From: Takakia lepidozioides
Lineage: Eukaryota; Streptophyta; Takakiopsida; Takakiales; Takakiaceae
Assembly: GCA_030704615.1 (NCBI GenBank)
Contig: CM060733.1
Coordinates: 57,538,001 to 57,602,000 of the forward strand
Direction: 5' to 3'
Length of the DNA stretch: 64,000 nucleotides
The notes beneath the pieces were generated by a model. The model was not told where the DNA came from. It made no database searches and saw nothing but the letters and a program-made list of their open reading frames with translations. Made by a program: the position numbers and the translations under genes. Of this stretch, positions 22,331 to 33,537 are shown one piece after another. Positions within the stretch are counted from its first letter, which is position 1, and each line of letters begins with the position of its first letter.

Positions 22331-25006
22331 ATGGTTGGGGTGTATATTTTAGGTTATCATTGTCAGCTCTTAGCAGTGTGGGTGCAGATCCATCCGAGAG
22401 GTCCTGATTTCAAGCACAAGAGTCCATATGAGCCACTGAGGATTGACAGCTACAAGAAACCTGCAAGGGTAGATGGTCATCTGGAAGGGGCAGTGGCAGC
22501 ACAGCTCAGAAAATCAGGCACCTCCACAATGACCTCCACTTCCAAAAGAGGACCAAGAGAGGAAGTTCTCAAGATTTCTTCTGGCGCTTCTGAACTTGTG
22601 AGGACACTATATGAGGCACGAAACCTGAAAGAGGCTCTGAAAATTTTGAACCTTGGAGGCATTTTCGCAGAGTCAGATACTTATATGTGGCTCTTGCATA
22701 AGTGCATAAAGATGAAATGCCTAGCAGCAGGAAAGCAGGTGCACACTCACATTATCCAAAGTGGATTCAAGCCAAACGTGTTTCTATACAACACTCTTGT
22801 CAACATGTATGTCAAATGTGGGAGCATTGTAGATGCACATGGAGTGTTTGACAAAATGCCTGAACGAAATATGTGTTCATGGACTATAATGGTGGCAGGA
22901 TATACGAAGCATGGGTGTGGGAGAAATGCCTTGGAGACATATGAGCAAATGATACAGGAAGGGGTGAAGCCCAACGGGGCCACGTTAGTTTGTGTTCTCA
23001 AGTCATGTGCCTGCCTGGCAGCCCTGGAAAAGGGCAAACAGGTCCATGGTGACATCATGAAAGCTGGAGTTGTACCAGATATGATTCTGAATACTACCCT
23101 TGTTGACATGTATGTCAAATGTGGGAGCATAGAGGATGCAAGAATAGTGTTTGACAATATGACTGAACGAGATGTGGTGTCCTGGAGTGTGATGATTGCA
23201 GGATATGCCCAGCATGGGTGTGGGATGGAGGCTGTGGAGACGTATGAGCAAATGATGCTGGAAGGGGTGAAGCCGGACCAGGTGACATACGCTTGCATTT
23301 GCAATGCATGTGCTTGCCTGGCAGACCTGGAGAAGGCCAAAGAGGTCCACGGTGACATCGTGAAAGCTGGAATTATACCAAATATGATTCTGAATACTAC
23401 GCTTGTGAACATGTATGTCAAATGTGGGAGCATAAAGGATGCAAAGGTAGTGTTTGACAATATGGATGAGCGAGACGTGGTATCCTGGAGTGCGATGATA
23501 GCAGGATATGCCCAGCATGGGTGTGGGATGGAGGCTGTGGAGATGTATAAGCAAATGATGCAGGAAGGGGTGAAGCCGGACCAGGTGACATTCGCTTGTG
23601 TTTGCAATGCATGTGCACGCCTGGCAGCCCTGGAAAAGGGCAAAGGGGTGCATGGTGACATCATGAAAGCTGGAATTGTACCAAACGTGATTCTGAATAC
23701 TACCCTTGTGGACATGTATGCCAAATGTGGGAGCATAAAGGATGCACAGGTACTGTTTGAGCATATGGCTGAACGAAATGTGGTGTCCTGGAGTGCAATG
23801 ATTGCAGGATATACCCAGCATGGAAATGGGATGGACGCGCTGGAGACATATGACCAGATGAGGCAGGAAGGGGTGACACCCAACCAGATCACGTTTGTTT
23901 GCGTTTGCAATGCATGTGCGAGCCTGGCAGCCCTGGGAAAGGGTAAAGAGGTCCATGCTGACATCATGAAAGCTGGGATTGTACCAAATGTCATCCTGGG
24001 CACTACCCTCGTGGATATGTATGCCAAATGTGGGAGCATAAGGGATGCAATAGGAATATTTGACAATATGGCTGAACGAAATTTGGTGTCATGGAATGCG
24101 ATGATGGCAGGATATGCACAGCATGGTTGCCACTGGGAGGCCCTGCGACTATTTGAAGGAATGCGAAAGGAAGGCTTGAAGCTGGATAGTATCACCTTTG
24201 TGTGCATTCTCTCTGCATGTAGCCATGTGGGCCTAGTGGATGAAGGCAGACATTACTTTCATTCCCTGAGTCGAGATTATGGCCTCACTCCAACAGTAGA
24301 ACACTTTGGTTGCATGGTGGACCTTCTTGGTCGTGCAGGGCAATTGGATGAGGCAGAGGACTTCATTAACAAAATGCCAATCAAACCAGATGCTGTGGTG
24401 TGGAAGGCCTTGCTTGGTGGGTGCAGGATTCATGGCAATGTGGAGATTGCTGAACGTGCAGCAACACTTATTCTCAAGTGGGATCAACAGGACACTGCAA
24501 CTTATGTGTTGCTATCAAACATCTATGCCGCAGCTGGCAGGTGGGCTGATACTGCAAAGGTGAGAAATATAATGAAGGTCAAAGGGGTCAGAAAGGAGCC
24601 AGGTCATTCATGCATTGAGGTCAGCAACAGGTTGCACACCTTTGTTGTTGATGACAAATTGCATCCAAGAATGGAGGAAATCCATGCTGAACTGAGAAGA
24701 TTGTCTGGGCAGATGAAGGAGGCAGGGTATATGCCTGACACGCAATTTGTATTGCATAATGTGAAGGAGGAGCACAAGCAAATGTCTCTTTGCCATCACA
24801 GTGAGAAGCTGGCCATTGCTTTTGGGCTGATCAGCACAGCCCCTGGGACACCTCTCCGTGTGATCAAGAATCTTCGAGTGTGTGGTGACTGCCACACCGC
24901 CACCAAGTTCATCTCAAAGATTGTCGGCCGAACAATTGTTGTACGTGATGCAAACCGTTTTCACCACTTCGAGGATGGGGTTTGTTCCTGTGATGAGTAC
25001 TGGTGA
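22331..25006 (+). CDS. PLS-class PPR protein with E and DYW domains (RNA editing factor)
   Basis: One intact frame without introns. The first ATG is 22331. A second, at 22529 (MTSTSKRGPR), starts closer to the PPR array and may be the true start. The array holds P, L and S repeats. Four consecutive triplets of 303 bp (from about 23043, 23346, 23649 and 23952) are nearly identical (AGYAQHGCGMEAVE, LVDMYVKCGSI), showing recent internal duplication. E motifs follow (VWKALLGGCRIHGNVE, TYVLLSNIYAAAGRW), then the DYW deaminase domain with its zinc-binding/catalytic pieces CHHSEKLAIAFGL (H-S-E) and VCGDCHTA (C-x-x-C). The protein ends CSCDEYW instead of the usual D-Y-W triplet. Family knowledge: such proteins bind organelle transcripts one base per repeat and catalyse C-to-U editing in plastids or mitochondria. 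The N-terminus is not clearly a transit peptide. It is head to head with the tubulin exon. Confidence 0.93.
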   Translation: MVGVYILGYHCQLLAVWVQIHPRGPDFKHKSPYEPLRIDSYKKPARVDGHLEGAVAAQLRKSGTSTMTSTSKRGPREEVLKISSGASELVRTLYEARNLKEALKILNLGGIFAESDTYMWLLHKCIKMKCLAAGKQVHTHIIQSGFKPNVFLYNTLVNMYVKCGSIVDAHGVFDKMPERNMCSWTIMVAGYTKHGCGRNALETYEQMIQEGVKPNGATLVCVLKSCACLAALEKGKQVHGDIMKAGVVPDMILNTTLVDMYVKCGSIEDARIVFDNMTERDVVSWSVMIAGYAQHGCGMEAVETYEQMMLEGVKPDQVTYACICNACACLADLEKAKEVHGDIVKAGIIPNMILNTTLVNMYVKCGSIKDAKVVFDNMDERDVVSWSAMIAGYAQHGCGMEAVEMYKQMMQEGVKPDQVTFACVCNACARLAALEKGKGVHGDIMKAGIVPNVILNTTLVDMYAKCGSIKDAQVLFEHMAERNVVSWSAMIAGYTQHGNGMDALETYDQMRQEGVTPNQITFVCVCNACASLAALGKGKEVHADIMKAGIVPNVILGTTLVDMYAKCGSIRDAIGIFDNMAERNLVSWNAMMAGYAQHGCHWEALRLFEGMRKEGLKLDSITFVCILSACSHVGLVDEGRHYFHSLSRDYGLTPTVEHFGCMVDLLGRAGQLDEAEDFINKMPIKPDAVVWKALLGGCRIHGNVEIAERAATLILKWDQQDTATYVLLSNIYAAAGRWADTAKVRNIMKVKGVRKEPGHSCIEVSNRLHTFVVDDKLHPRMEEIHAELRRLSGQMKEAGYMPDTQFVLHNVKEEHKQMSLCHHSEKLAIAFGLISTAPGTPLRVIKNLRVCGDCHTATKFISKIVGRTIVVRDANRFHHFEDGVCSCDEYW

Positions 25007-25125
25007 CTCACTGTTTTACTTTCTTCACCAGTGTCTTGCATTTGACTGCACAAATCATCTCAAATGTTATGCTTGCCCATGTGAGAAGACTGCAGGCATG
25101 TAAAAAATGCACCCAATTCCGTAAG
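25007..25125. other. PPR 3' flank
   Basis: Short untranslated region between the PPR stop and the left arm of the large inverted duplication. Confidence 0.5.
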
Positions 25126-26004
25126 GGAATGAAATGATCCATTTTTAAAGTCCACGGACAGCTCACAGAGCTTATGGGACAAGAAAGCAGGAAACAAGAA
25201 AGAGAGTGGGGCCCTCATTGTCTTAAGATAAAACAGATTTGATGCTAAGCATTGTTATCCTGGTACCTGAACCCCTTTGGAGTTTGTAGGGGATGGGCTA
25301 TCTTGAAATAAGCAGTAGTATCTCCTCCGGAACTCATAGTGGAGAGGACAGTCAAAGAAGAAACGTTCTTCAGTTTTAATCTCCCTCCTGTTATCTCTAG
25401 CGCAAGTGGGGCACAAGCGGTCAGCACTCTGCAGGTTGTCCCTCCTACCACTGTATGGATATCGTCAACATCAACCTTCCAAGGTGTCCCTCCGACAGGC
25501 TCGCACATGGGTATCAGGTTTGATGAAGGTACCAACAATACTCTTTAAGAGTCAAAACTGTCTAAAGAAACGTAGATGTGGTGCTGAGACTCTTGTTGCC
25601 CAGCCTGGCCGTTCATGTTACTGCAAATTCGCATACTCTGATAGTCTCCCGGGCAAGAACATAGTGGGTTGGAATCTGACTTTCTGTGTGTGCACACGAT
25701 GGAATTACATCGATTCCAGCTCTGCGCAACTCTAACAAGGATATTTCCGGTTCCTCCTTTTCCTTTGCAGACAGCAGGGGTACTGATTTGCCGCCATTAG
25801 CTCTCGGAGCAGCTGCCCCGCAGCTCCTCCAAGATCATGAAGAGAGTTCGAACAGCCGGATTCGACACATTCGACTATCCATACGCCCCACTGAGGTTCC
25901 ACAGTATCCAACTCTTGAATAGCTGAATTGAAATGAGGCAGGGCAGCTTACAAGTTTCTTGTTAAAGAACTTTTAGATCCCTGGCTCATTACTGTAGAGG
26001 ATCG
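25126..26004 (-). mobile_element. LINE 3' end in the left arm of the inverted duplication
   Basis: The minus-strand translation contains CPTCARDNRREIKTEE followed by FFFDCPLHYE, the C-x-x-C...H/F-x-x-x-C pattern of the zinc-binding region at the end of LINE ORF2 (compare H-x-L-F-x-C-P). It ends at a GAATGAAATGATCC tail. The right-arm copy has an expanded (TTTCA)n(TTCCA)n tail. It is homologous to 35870-36716 in inverse orientation. Confidence 0.55.
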
Positions 26005-26123
26005 TGAAGGAGAACTGAGATGTTCGAAGTTGCTATTGATTAAACTCGAAGCATACACAATATACTAATCCCAAGTCTAAGAGAGCAGGGAAGCACAACT
26101 CATTTCATTTCATGATTAACTAC

Positions 26124-26298
26124 TAGCGGAGTGGTCCACTGGTATAACCTTGCCTGTGCAGAACCTAGGTGATCCTGGGTTCAATCCTTCAACATGTGCC
26201 TTCAGACCGTCCATTGGGCCCTCGATGGCCTGTGTGTTGAGCAGTAGGCTCTGTAAATTCACTGGACGTTAAACAAACTTTATCTTTATCTTTATCCA
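26124..26298 (+). mobile_element. tRNA-derived SINE
   Basis: Head with Pol III A box (AGTGGTCCACTGG) and B box (GGTTCAATCC, 26190 region), about 100 bp of body and a (TTTATC)n tail (26276-26297). It lies within the LTR of the left arm. At the same place the right arm keeps only GGAGTGGTCCACT, so the right copy has lost the SINE interior. Confidence 0.7.
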
Positions 26299-27142
26299 AT
26301 AAAAAAACCTACTTCACATACTGATTGGAGCTATTGATATGTCCTTCTACATGCTTGAGTAGTCAACAAACCGACAGTTACAGACGGCGATCTTCTTTGA
26401 TTGAACTACTCAACACCCCCCCTCGAACTTGGAAGCTATTCATCATTCCAAGAGCGCATACAAAAAGAATGTCATTCTAGTTTAAACCGTATGCTCCGAG
26501 TTTTGGCAAAATTCGAGTAGTAAAATGTGTGTACCAAACCTAGCTTCTCTCTTAGTTTCTCAAACACAATGCGACCGAAAGGTTTGATCAAGATGTTTGC
26601 TAGCTGATCAGAAGATGGAACATGATTCATTTCTAATTCACCGTCTGCAACCTTTTCTCTAACAAAATGATGTGTAATCGCAGTATGCTTGGTTCTGCCA
26701 TAGTTGGTTTTCAGAGAGTTTAATTGCACTTTGATTGTCGACCATGATTTGCATTGATTTTTGTTTGTTGATTGCTTGAATTTCTCCAAACAATCTCCTC
26801 AGCCACACAGCCTCTTTTGCGCTACTCGTCATGGCCCTATATCTGTGGATGAAAGAGCGGTGCATGGATGCTTTATGGTACCCCATGTGATTGGACTTGA
26901 TCCTAAACAAAACAGGTAACATGTTTGTTGATTTGCGAATGTGAATGTCTCCAACCAAGTTGGCATCTGCATAGCCTGTGAGTATGCTTTCCTCCCCTTG
27001 ATGATAGCAAATACCAAGGTCCACCGTACCTTTGATACAGATGTGGAGTTTGGGGTTGGTTCGAGAACCTACTCACCACATTTACTGCGAAGGAAATGTC
27101 TGGCCGGGTTTGCCTTTCAACTTCCCTACCATCTGTTGGTAC

Positions 27143-27947
27143 CAGTGTTGGCCGGGTATGGCATCTGGACATGCATATCCGGCGGTTATTTGCCGGTTAT
27201 GCACATATGCACAACCGGAAAGTGTAAGCCCCGCAAGAACCGGCTATGGAAGGGAACCGGCAAAAGCCATCGAACTTCCTAACCGGCTAGAGAACCGGCA
27301 TCGTGATTGTAAGGATATTATACCCGGAGCAAATCCGGAGCAAATGTGGATGTCGTAGAGGTGGTTCTAGATAATACAAGTCATGTAGGGGCTGATTATG
27401 GTAGTTAAGAACATTACAGATGGACAAAGATCCTAAGGGGAATGTTATGTCTTACTGGTTACAATACATTTACAGCGGTTAGGGAGAATGTCCAAGTAGA
27501 TAGGAAATTAATTAGTTGGGCATTTGGCTAAAATAATAGTTGTAAGTTGTAAGCTTAGGGTATTACAAGGGCAAAGCCCCCAAAGATAGATGACAGGAGT
27601 TGAACATTTGAAAATCAGATCCAGAGGCCAACACACAAGTGGCTTACCACCAGGCCAGAGCCCTCTTGTGTAGTTTTACACACATACACAAAAAGTCTAG
27701 AAAAAGTTCAAAAAAAATTAGTGGATGAATCCCATAACCGGTACCATGGAACCGGCATTTTTTAGGATGACATAACCGGTAGATCGAGAACCGGACAAAA
27801 AAAAATTCATGTGTTTAATGAGAACCTGTAACCGAGATGTTTTTTAAACCTATTGGTATACCCTACCCCGGCCATCCATTTTTTTCAAAGAGTAGGCTAT
27901 AACCGGGACCGGAAGAGGGCTCAAAACATGGTACCCGGCCAACACTG
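27143..27947. mobile_element. Non-autonomous hAT element (805 bp) with perfect 8-bp target duplication
   Basis: Terminal inverted repeats CAGTGTTGGCCGGGTA at both ends (16 bp perfect). The flanking direct repeat GTTGGTAC lies at 27135-27142 and 27948-27955. CA-G-TG-type ends and an 8-bp duplication define the hAT superfamily. The interior has no transposase but many copies of AACCGG/CCGGTT near both ends, like the subterminal transposase-binding words of other hAT elements. It is inserted in the copia RT/RNase H region; the right arm at 34860-34920 shows the empty site. Confidence 0.93.
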
Positions 27948-28280
27948 GTTGGTACATTTGTGCGTCCACTGTGGAAACTCCCATGTCTGCTATGAGCTGC
28001 AGTCCTGGTAGCATAGGCACAACTGCAGCATTGCAGTTAGTAAACCCAAATTCTTGAATAGTCTATGTTGCATATCCTCTCTACGTGACAGTAATACCCT
28101 CCGACCGAAAAAAGTACTACAGCCCTAATAAGCGACTCAACAAACCCAAATTTGTCATCTCAAACCTATTTTGAATTTCTATTCTAATCAAGTGGAGCTC
28201 AGTAGTGTGGTTATCGGTGAGATAAACATCTTTGACATAAAAGAATTAAAAGAACCACCTTGTCACCTTCGTGAAATAAC

Positions 28281-30309
28281 AAGCGGCTAGTCGCGTAATG
28301 GCTCCACCCTGAGAGTAGATTATTTATTTATAATTTTATATTGAAATTAAATATATGTGTATAACAAGGGCAGAGACCAGAGACCCTGGAAAACTTTATT
28401 TTATTTGTAGATAAAAAAATTAGAAAATAAATTCCCTATAATCGAAAAAACCTAAGCATCATTCAATCTTCATATTATAATATCTGTTATGTGAAAATAT
28501 ATGATAACAATAAGCTTATTGTATTCTTTTTATTGACAACTTTGGCAATTGAAAATATAATAATCATCAAATCCTGTCATAATTTTATATTTGATCTTTT
28601 TCAAAATATAACAATGACCTAAATGAACATGTACCATAAGAGCAAAAATTAAGTATAATGTATGATACTATTGACTGATCTTTCAATTTTCTGAATTACT
28701 AAAATATTGAGATATTTGTTGAAATACTGACTATTGTTTTGGATAGATGAATTTTTTTGGATACAAATTACTATGTTGTAGTTAAGTATGTAAACATTAA
28801 TAAGTGAGAAATGTAAGATTTACGTAAAGAAGAAGATGAATTAGGAAAATTTGTTGTTAACCGCAACAATAATCGTTAAAACAAAAAGTATGATATTAAT
28901 TTAGTTAGTGAAAAAATTATTAGATTATAAAATTTTGAATATAATTATTTCCTGGTAAATAAATCATGTGATATGAAGTGAAAAATTAAACTTCATGCTG
29001 ATCTATTGGTCTTTTATTCAATTGTTAGATTTTAACATTTTAAAACTATGAAATTAAAACCGTGGTGAAAGTGAGAACATTAGATATACCACAACAAAAT
29101 GGCCTTTGTGTCGGCAAAGCACACACTGTGTCAGTCGAATCGTGCCCAACACGTTTATATCAAATGTGACCTACTCCAACATGGAAGAATTGGACATTTA
29201 ATCCTACTGAACTATCATCACAACCTTTCTAAGAGCAGTAACATTGGTTTGTTCCAAACGTTGGGACCAGATTGACTCACCATGCTCAGTCATCGGCACC
29301 AGTGAAAATTTTCTACATTTCAATGATAGTTCAGACTCTTATGCTTATGAATTTAAAACGGCACAAGCTCCTCTAAGTGTACATTCCCAATAGATATTAC
29401 GTTTCCGAGAGGGGAATTGAGGCTGACTTCTTATTTAGTTAAATTTCAATGGATTGTCACTTTTCCATACCACATTTGATGGCCATGACTCTCTCGAACA
29501 TCCTCTCTAAGAGCCAGGAAGGAATAATGTACTTATATGCATCTAGAGCTTAAAGATTACAGAATGACACAAGCAGGAAGAGCCAGTATGACATGCTCTC
29601 GATAAACCTGGACCAAGCAGCCACAGACTTAGGTTTCCAACAAGACATGAGAGAAATTGCACCAAGAGTAACCATGTTGTGTCAGAATTGAGAGACGACA
29701 ACACATACATGTAGCTGCTTGGGGTTCGCTGCAAATCCCATTTGCACACATATGGAGGACTCCCTCTCATGCTCTTGTACTTCCAGAAAACTATGCATGA
29801 AGATGCTGCCATCCTCCTATCCCTGCACGACTTCTCTGCCATAAACAAAACCCTAAAGTTTTTCAGCAATCCATTCTACATCCCCGCGCAATATACGTCT
29901 TCCCTGAAAAAAAAACAACCCTAAGTTACAACTTTCTTTTAATTCTTTCTTTGAGCTCTAAGAGATCAGAAAACAAAACAAAACAAAATCAGAATGCCCG
30001 GCCCATCAACGTTGCCTTTTATTTTAGGGTATATAAACAAATTATATATATATATAAGCCTATATAAGTAAGCGTATATAAACCTATGTATATATATATG
30101 TATATGCCTAGATAAGCTTATATAACCATATGAATATTTACGTGTGTAAGATTCACTTATGGGTCTTATCCAATCAATGTACATTCAAGCTAACACTTAA
30201 GTGCTTAAGTGGGGGAGAATCATCTACTTCATATAGGTATTATCTAGTGGAGGTATATCAGGATCTTACTCATTTTTGGCACCAATGCGTGGTCTCTCCC
30301 TTATAGGGA
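28281..30309. mobile_element. AT-rich insertion of unknown type within the copia element
   Basis: The copia RT coding sequence stops at 28280 and resumes at about 30310. The intact right-arm copy shows the two points are adjacent, so about 2 kb was inserted. The insert is very AT-rich, with a (TATA)n microsatellite at 30045-30100, a TTTGTGTCGGCAAAG word near 29108 and one minus-strand frame of 108 codons (29869-29543) that I do not recognise. No terminal inverted repeats or LTRs were found. Confidence 0.45.
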
Positions 30310-31105
30310 AGAGCCAATAAAGGTTGCCATCCGCGATGTCTTTCTTCAATCCTTGTTTTTGCAAATATTCATCAATCTTAGTATATCAGGCACGAGTTGC
30401 TTGGCGCAATCTGTACAATGATTTGTGCAATCTGCATATTTTACCATCTTTACCTTTTTCTTCAAACCTCTCTGGTTGTTGCACAAAAACTTCCTCAAAG
30501 AGTTCGCCATTACAAAGGCAGTCTTCACATCAATATGGTAGATTGACCATCCTTTGTGATCAGCTAGTGCAGTGATGGCACGCAAAGTATTATGTTTGGC
30601 AACTGGGGCATAGGTTTCCTCAAAGTCCTCCCCTTCGCGCTGTTCAAATCCACGAGCAACCAAGCGCGCTTTTAGTTTTGATGTGGTGTCATCCACATGG
30701 GTTTTCACCTTGTAAATCCATTTAGTTGTGATTGGTTTTCGACCAGGGGGCAAATCTGCCAGTACCCAAGTTTTGTTCTTATGTATGGAACTAATCTCTT
30801 GTTCCATAGCTTCAATCCATCCGAGTATCTAGGAATTGGTGATCTGGTTGTAACTAGCATGAACCTCATGTGATCTTTAAAAAAAATGACATCTTTTGAC
30901 ACCATAACTTTGTAACTCTGGACAGGAACATCTATAGCCATTTGTGGATAATCATATCCCAACAGTGCACACCTCAGTGGTTTTTGGTGACCATTTGGAC
31001 TTTTGAGTGTTAACGTGAACAAAATATTCACAGCCAATGACTCTAAGATGTTTGATATCAGGGACATGTCCGTAGAATTTCTGATAGGGAGTGTTTCACT
31101 GGAAT
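30310..31105 (-). pseudogene. Ty1/copia reverse transcriptase N-terminal half
   Basis: The minus strand reads PDIKHLRVIGCEYFVHV in a shifted frame (31080-31020), then MEQEISSIHKNKTWVLADLP, KWIYKVKTH, KARLVARGFEQREGEDFEET and YAPVAKHNTLRAITALA. This is the typical start of a copia reverse transcriptase. In the next segment (KTAFVMANSLRKFLCNNQRG) the frame decays. A 2.4-kb foreign block (31106-33537) separates it from its integrase. Confidence 0.85.
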
Positions 31106-31494
31106 ATCAATGCTTAAGGTGACTAACTACTTATAAACAAACTTAAGGATAAGAGGCAAAATGAGTCAGATTTTGTTCACAATGTTAAATTGCAAATTGG
31201 AATGAGCACACAAAATGAAATGCATGTTGCATGAACACAAATTTTAAACACATGTCACAACATTTACACAAATTGCTGAACACACACCGAAAACACAAGA
31301 ATGGACCCAAACAATTCGAGTGGGTACATTGAAAAGTGAAGTGCAAAAATAACATATCCATCAATCATTAATCATTAATAGTAGATGCACTCTCCCACTG
31401 CAGGAGAGTTGAAACCGCACCATTGCTTAAAGTGGTTGATGTATGAAAACATCACATAGCTTAAGTCGCAAAAAACTGAAGTACAAGTGCTTGC
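31106..31494. other. Edge of the insertion in copia
   Basis: AT-rich sequence between copia RT and the SWIM-transposase fragment; no gene. Confidence 0.35.
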
Positions 31495-32370
31495 AAGGGA
31501 CATACTTGCCTCTATTCCCAACACTGTTGGAAGACAGAGATGAAGTCGGGACATGTACAATTACGTTCATTGTCAACTTTGATCTTGTAGAACTTCCCAT
31601 ATACAACAGACCCTTCAGTCACGATGGTGTAAACCATGTCAAGACCAGGTGGAGGGATGTCTTCCCTGCTTATTGTAAGATCATGATGCTGCACATGCTT
31701 CCCATCACGTTGTTTTGGGTGAGTATCTACTAAATGTACACGCCCTTGTGCGAAGGGCACTTGAAGCTGTGGTGCAAGAAATGCGTCGCCCATTACGTTT
31801 TTTTTCGAATACATGCTTCCTCGAGTCATTTTACCTCTTGGGATGTAAGGTTAGTGCCAAGTTTCATTGGCCATATTTGCGGTGGTGTTGGCTGCCCAAA
31901 ACAGGTTGTCGAACAGTGCCTTCTATATATGGTTTAATGTCATTAGCACAAGACCAAAATTTATGAATTTTGGCCTCATTTGCATTGAAATGTCACAAGA
32001 ATCATGTGAATGTAGGTGCAGGGGACCCAGTTGTGGTCCTTGGTATTCTGGATTTGCATCACGAATGTGTTGGCTGTAATTGTTGTGCATGTCAACGGTA
32101 TGTTCGATGTGCCTCATCGCATCATGTTGCAATCCGTCTCAACAATGTCCATCCATTCTTCCACTCCACTTTCAGATGTTAACCCCATTGACGTATGGTG
32201 CTCCGAGGAGGAGCCCCCCATGACAAACTCCCCAACGTGGACATTTGGAGTAGACCGAACACTGACATGTGGAACAGAGTAGTTGTCTTTGTCCGACCTA
32301 TGTGAGTCATTAGTTGATTTGGGAGGAGTTCTTAGTTTTCGTTTGCAAGTTCCAATTTCCAAATTGCTCC
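31495..32370 (-). pseudogene. SWIM-type transposase C-terminal fragment, second copy
   Basis: The minus strand reads GTCKRKLRTPPKSTNDSHRS (32357-32295), like CKRKLDTPPGSAGDSHRHD of the 11.7-15.2 kb gene, then VDTHPKQRDGKHVQHHDLTI, PPPGLDMVYTIVTEGSVVYG and NERNCTCPDFISV, the start of the SWIM finger. It is the same family, opposite strand, lacking the catalytic core; the middle is decayed. It sits inside the copia element between RT and integrase and is preceded, upstream on its own strand, by a palindrome cluster, as is the larger gene. Confidence 0.7.
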
Positions 32371-32799
32371 TGATCCCCCTCCTAATGAGGAAGTCTAAAC
32401 TGAAATGGAGTATCGGCCATGGAAGAATTCACAATATCTCCAAGTTTCTTAGGATCACCTGACCTCCTTGCAGCGCAGACAATTGGCTTTGGTATAGACG
32501 TCCATATTTCTCTTTTTATCTTCTTGCCACTCTCTGACCAATATGAGTTCGCAGATTATAAGTTCATAGGTTTCTGGAGTTCTCTGTTTTCCTCCTTGTT
32601 AAGTTCACTTCATGAGGTCTCCTTTGCAAATATGCGTTGGCGCATACCTCCAGAATCATCGACTCAAAAAGAATGAGGTGGCCATGTTCAACCATGCATG
32701 TTGCACCAGATCACTTTACTTTCGGATTTTTGATTGTTATTCTGATTGCTTGTTCTTCATTTGGTTCCTTGGTGGAACTGTGTGCTGGACATGTGTGCC
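32371..32799. other. Unrecognised segment
   Basis: No gene or repeat recognised between the SWIM fragment and the palindrome cluster. Confidence 0.35.
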
Positions 32800-33345
32800 A
32801 CTGTGCACCACCGCGAAACGCCAAAGCACACTTGTTTCGCAGGCTTTTTTTTTTTTTTTTTTTTCCTTTTTTTCCCAACTTTTTACGGGGCTGAAAACAA
32901 CCTTGCTTTGCAGCAGCCCAACGTTTTCTTTTAAAAACTATATTTATTTATTTACTTAAAATGAATTTTCTGGTTTTGACGGGGTTGGAGAACAACTGTG
33001 CATTAATGCACACTTGCTTTGTAGCAGCCCAATGGAAAAGAATATAAAATATGAATATGTATATATATATAATTTTTATTCCTCTGGTATTCAGGGGCTG
33101 GAAAACAAACTCTGCTTTAACGCACACTAGCTTTGCAGCAGCCCAACGGAAAGAAGAAAGAAAAGATAAATAAATAAATAACTCTTTTTTTGGTTGATTG
33201 GAAAATAAGTGTGCGTCAATATTTTATTTTATTTTTAAAATTTACAGAACAGGGGATAGTGGCCCTGATAAATTTTATTAATAATTATTTGGAGAAAAAA
33301 ATTAAAATCCCTATCACACACTTGTTTTGCAACAACCCCATAGCA
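32800..33345. repeat. Palindrome cluster 3 (GTGTGCRTTAAYGCACAC type)
   Basis: About six degenerate units, near 32815, 32890, 32998 (TGTGCATTAATGCACA, perfect), 33110 (CTTTAACGCACAC), 33207 (GTGTGCGTCAAT) and 33318. Each is followed by a conserved word of the form CTTTG(C/T)AGCAGCCCAA. Spacing is about 100 bp. A poly-T run at 32846-32870 lies inside. Confidence 0.65.
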
Positions 33346-33537
33346 CTCTTATTGTTTTAAATCCACGAATCATTTGCTATAGTTTTCCTTCCCCCAATGG
33401 GTCTTGTCGGTTTTTTCATAAACTCGGGAATAGGGTCATACGGTTTAGATACCATCCACGATTATAGGCTTTTTCTTTTTACTATTCTTTGAATCCTCTT
33501 CTAGCTCAAGCACCACGAATCATGTTTTGCTATAGGC

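Larger units (their letters stand above)
26005..28280 (-). pseudogene. Ty1/copia 3' part: end of RT, RNase H, polypurine tract and LTR (left arm)
   Basis: Read on the minus strand: end of reverse transcriptase (28280-27948), interrupted by the hAT element at 27143-27947, then RQTRPDISFAVNVVSRF, the TGYADANLVGD RNase H segment, GSSPITWG and the ENQ...INH-type end. The coding part ends near 26460. The polypurine tract CGAGGGGGGG at about 26413-26425 is followed by TGTTGAGTAG, the likely 3' LTR start, with the LTR continuing to about 26005. Several frames are used, so it is dead. It is the same element as the RT at 30310-31105 and the integrase at 33538-34165, on the same strand and in the expected order. 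Confidence 0.75.

Noticed and set aside
22747-24207. 486-codon open frame on the minus strand inside the PPR gene
   Set aside because: It mirrors the repetitive PPR coding strand codon by codon and has no motif; it is open only because of the repeat composition.
26124-26200. Functional tRNA gene
   Set aside because: A and B boxes are present but no cloverleaf with acceptor stem could be drawn; the body and TTTATC tail identify a SINE. The same applies at 38770, 47655 and 54600.
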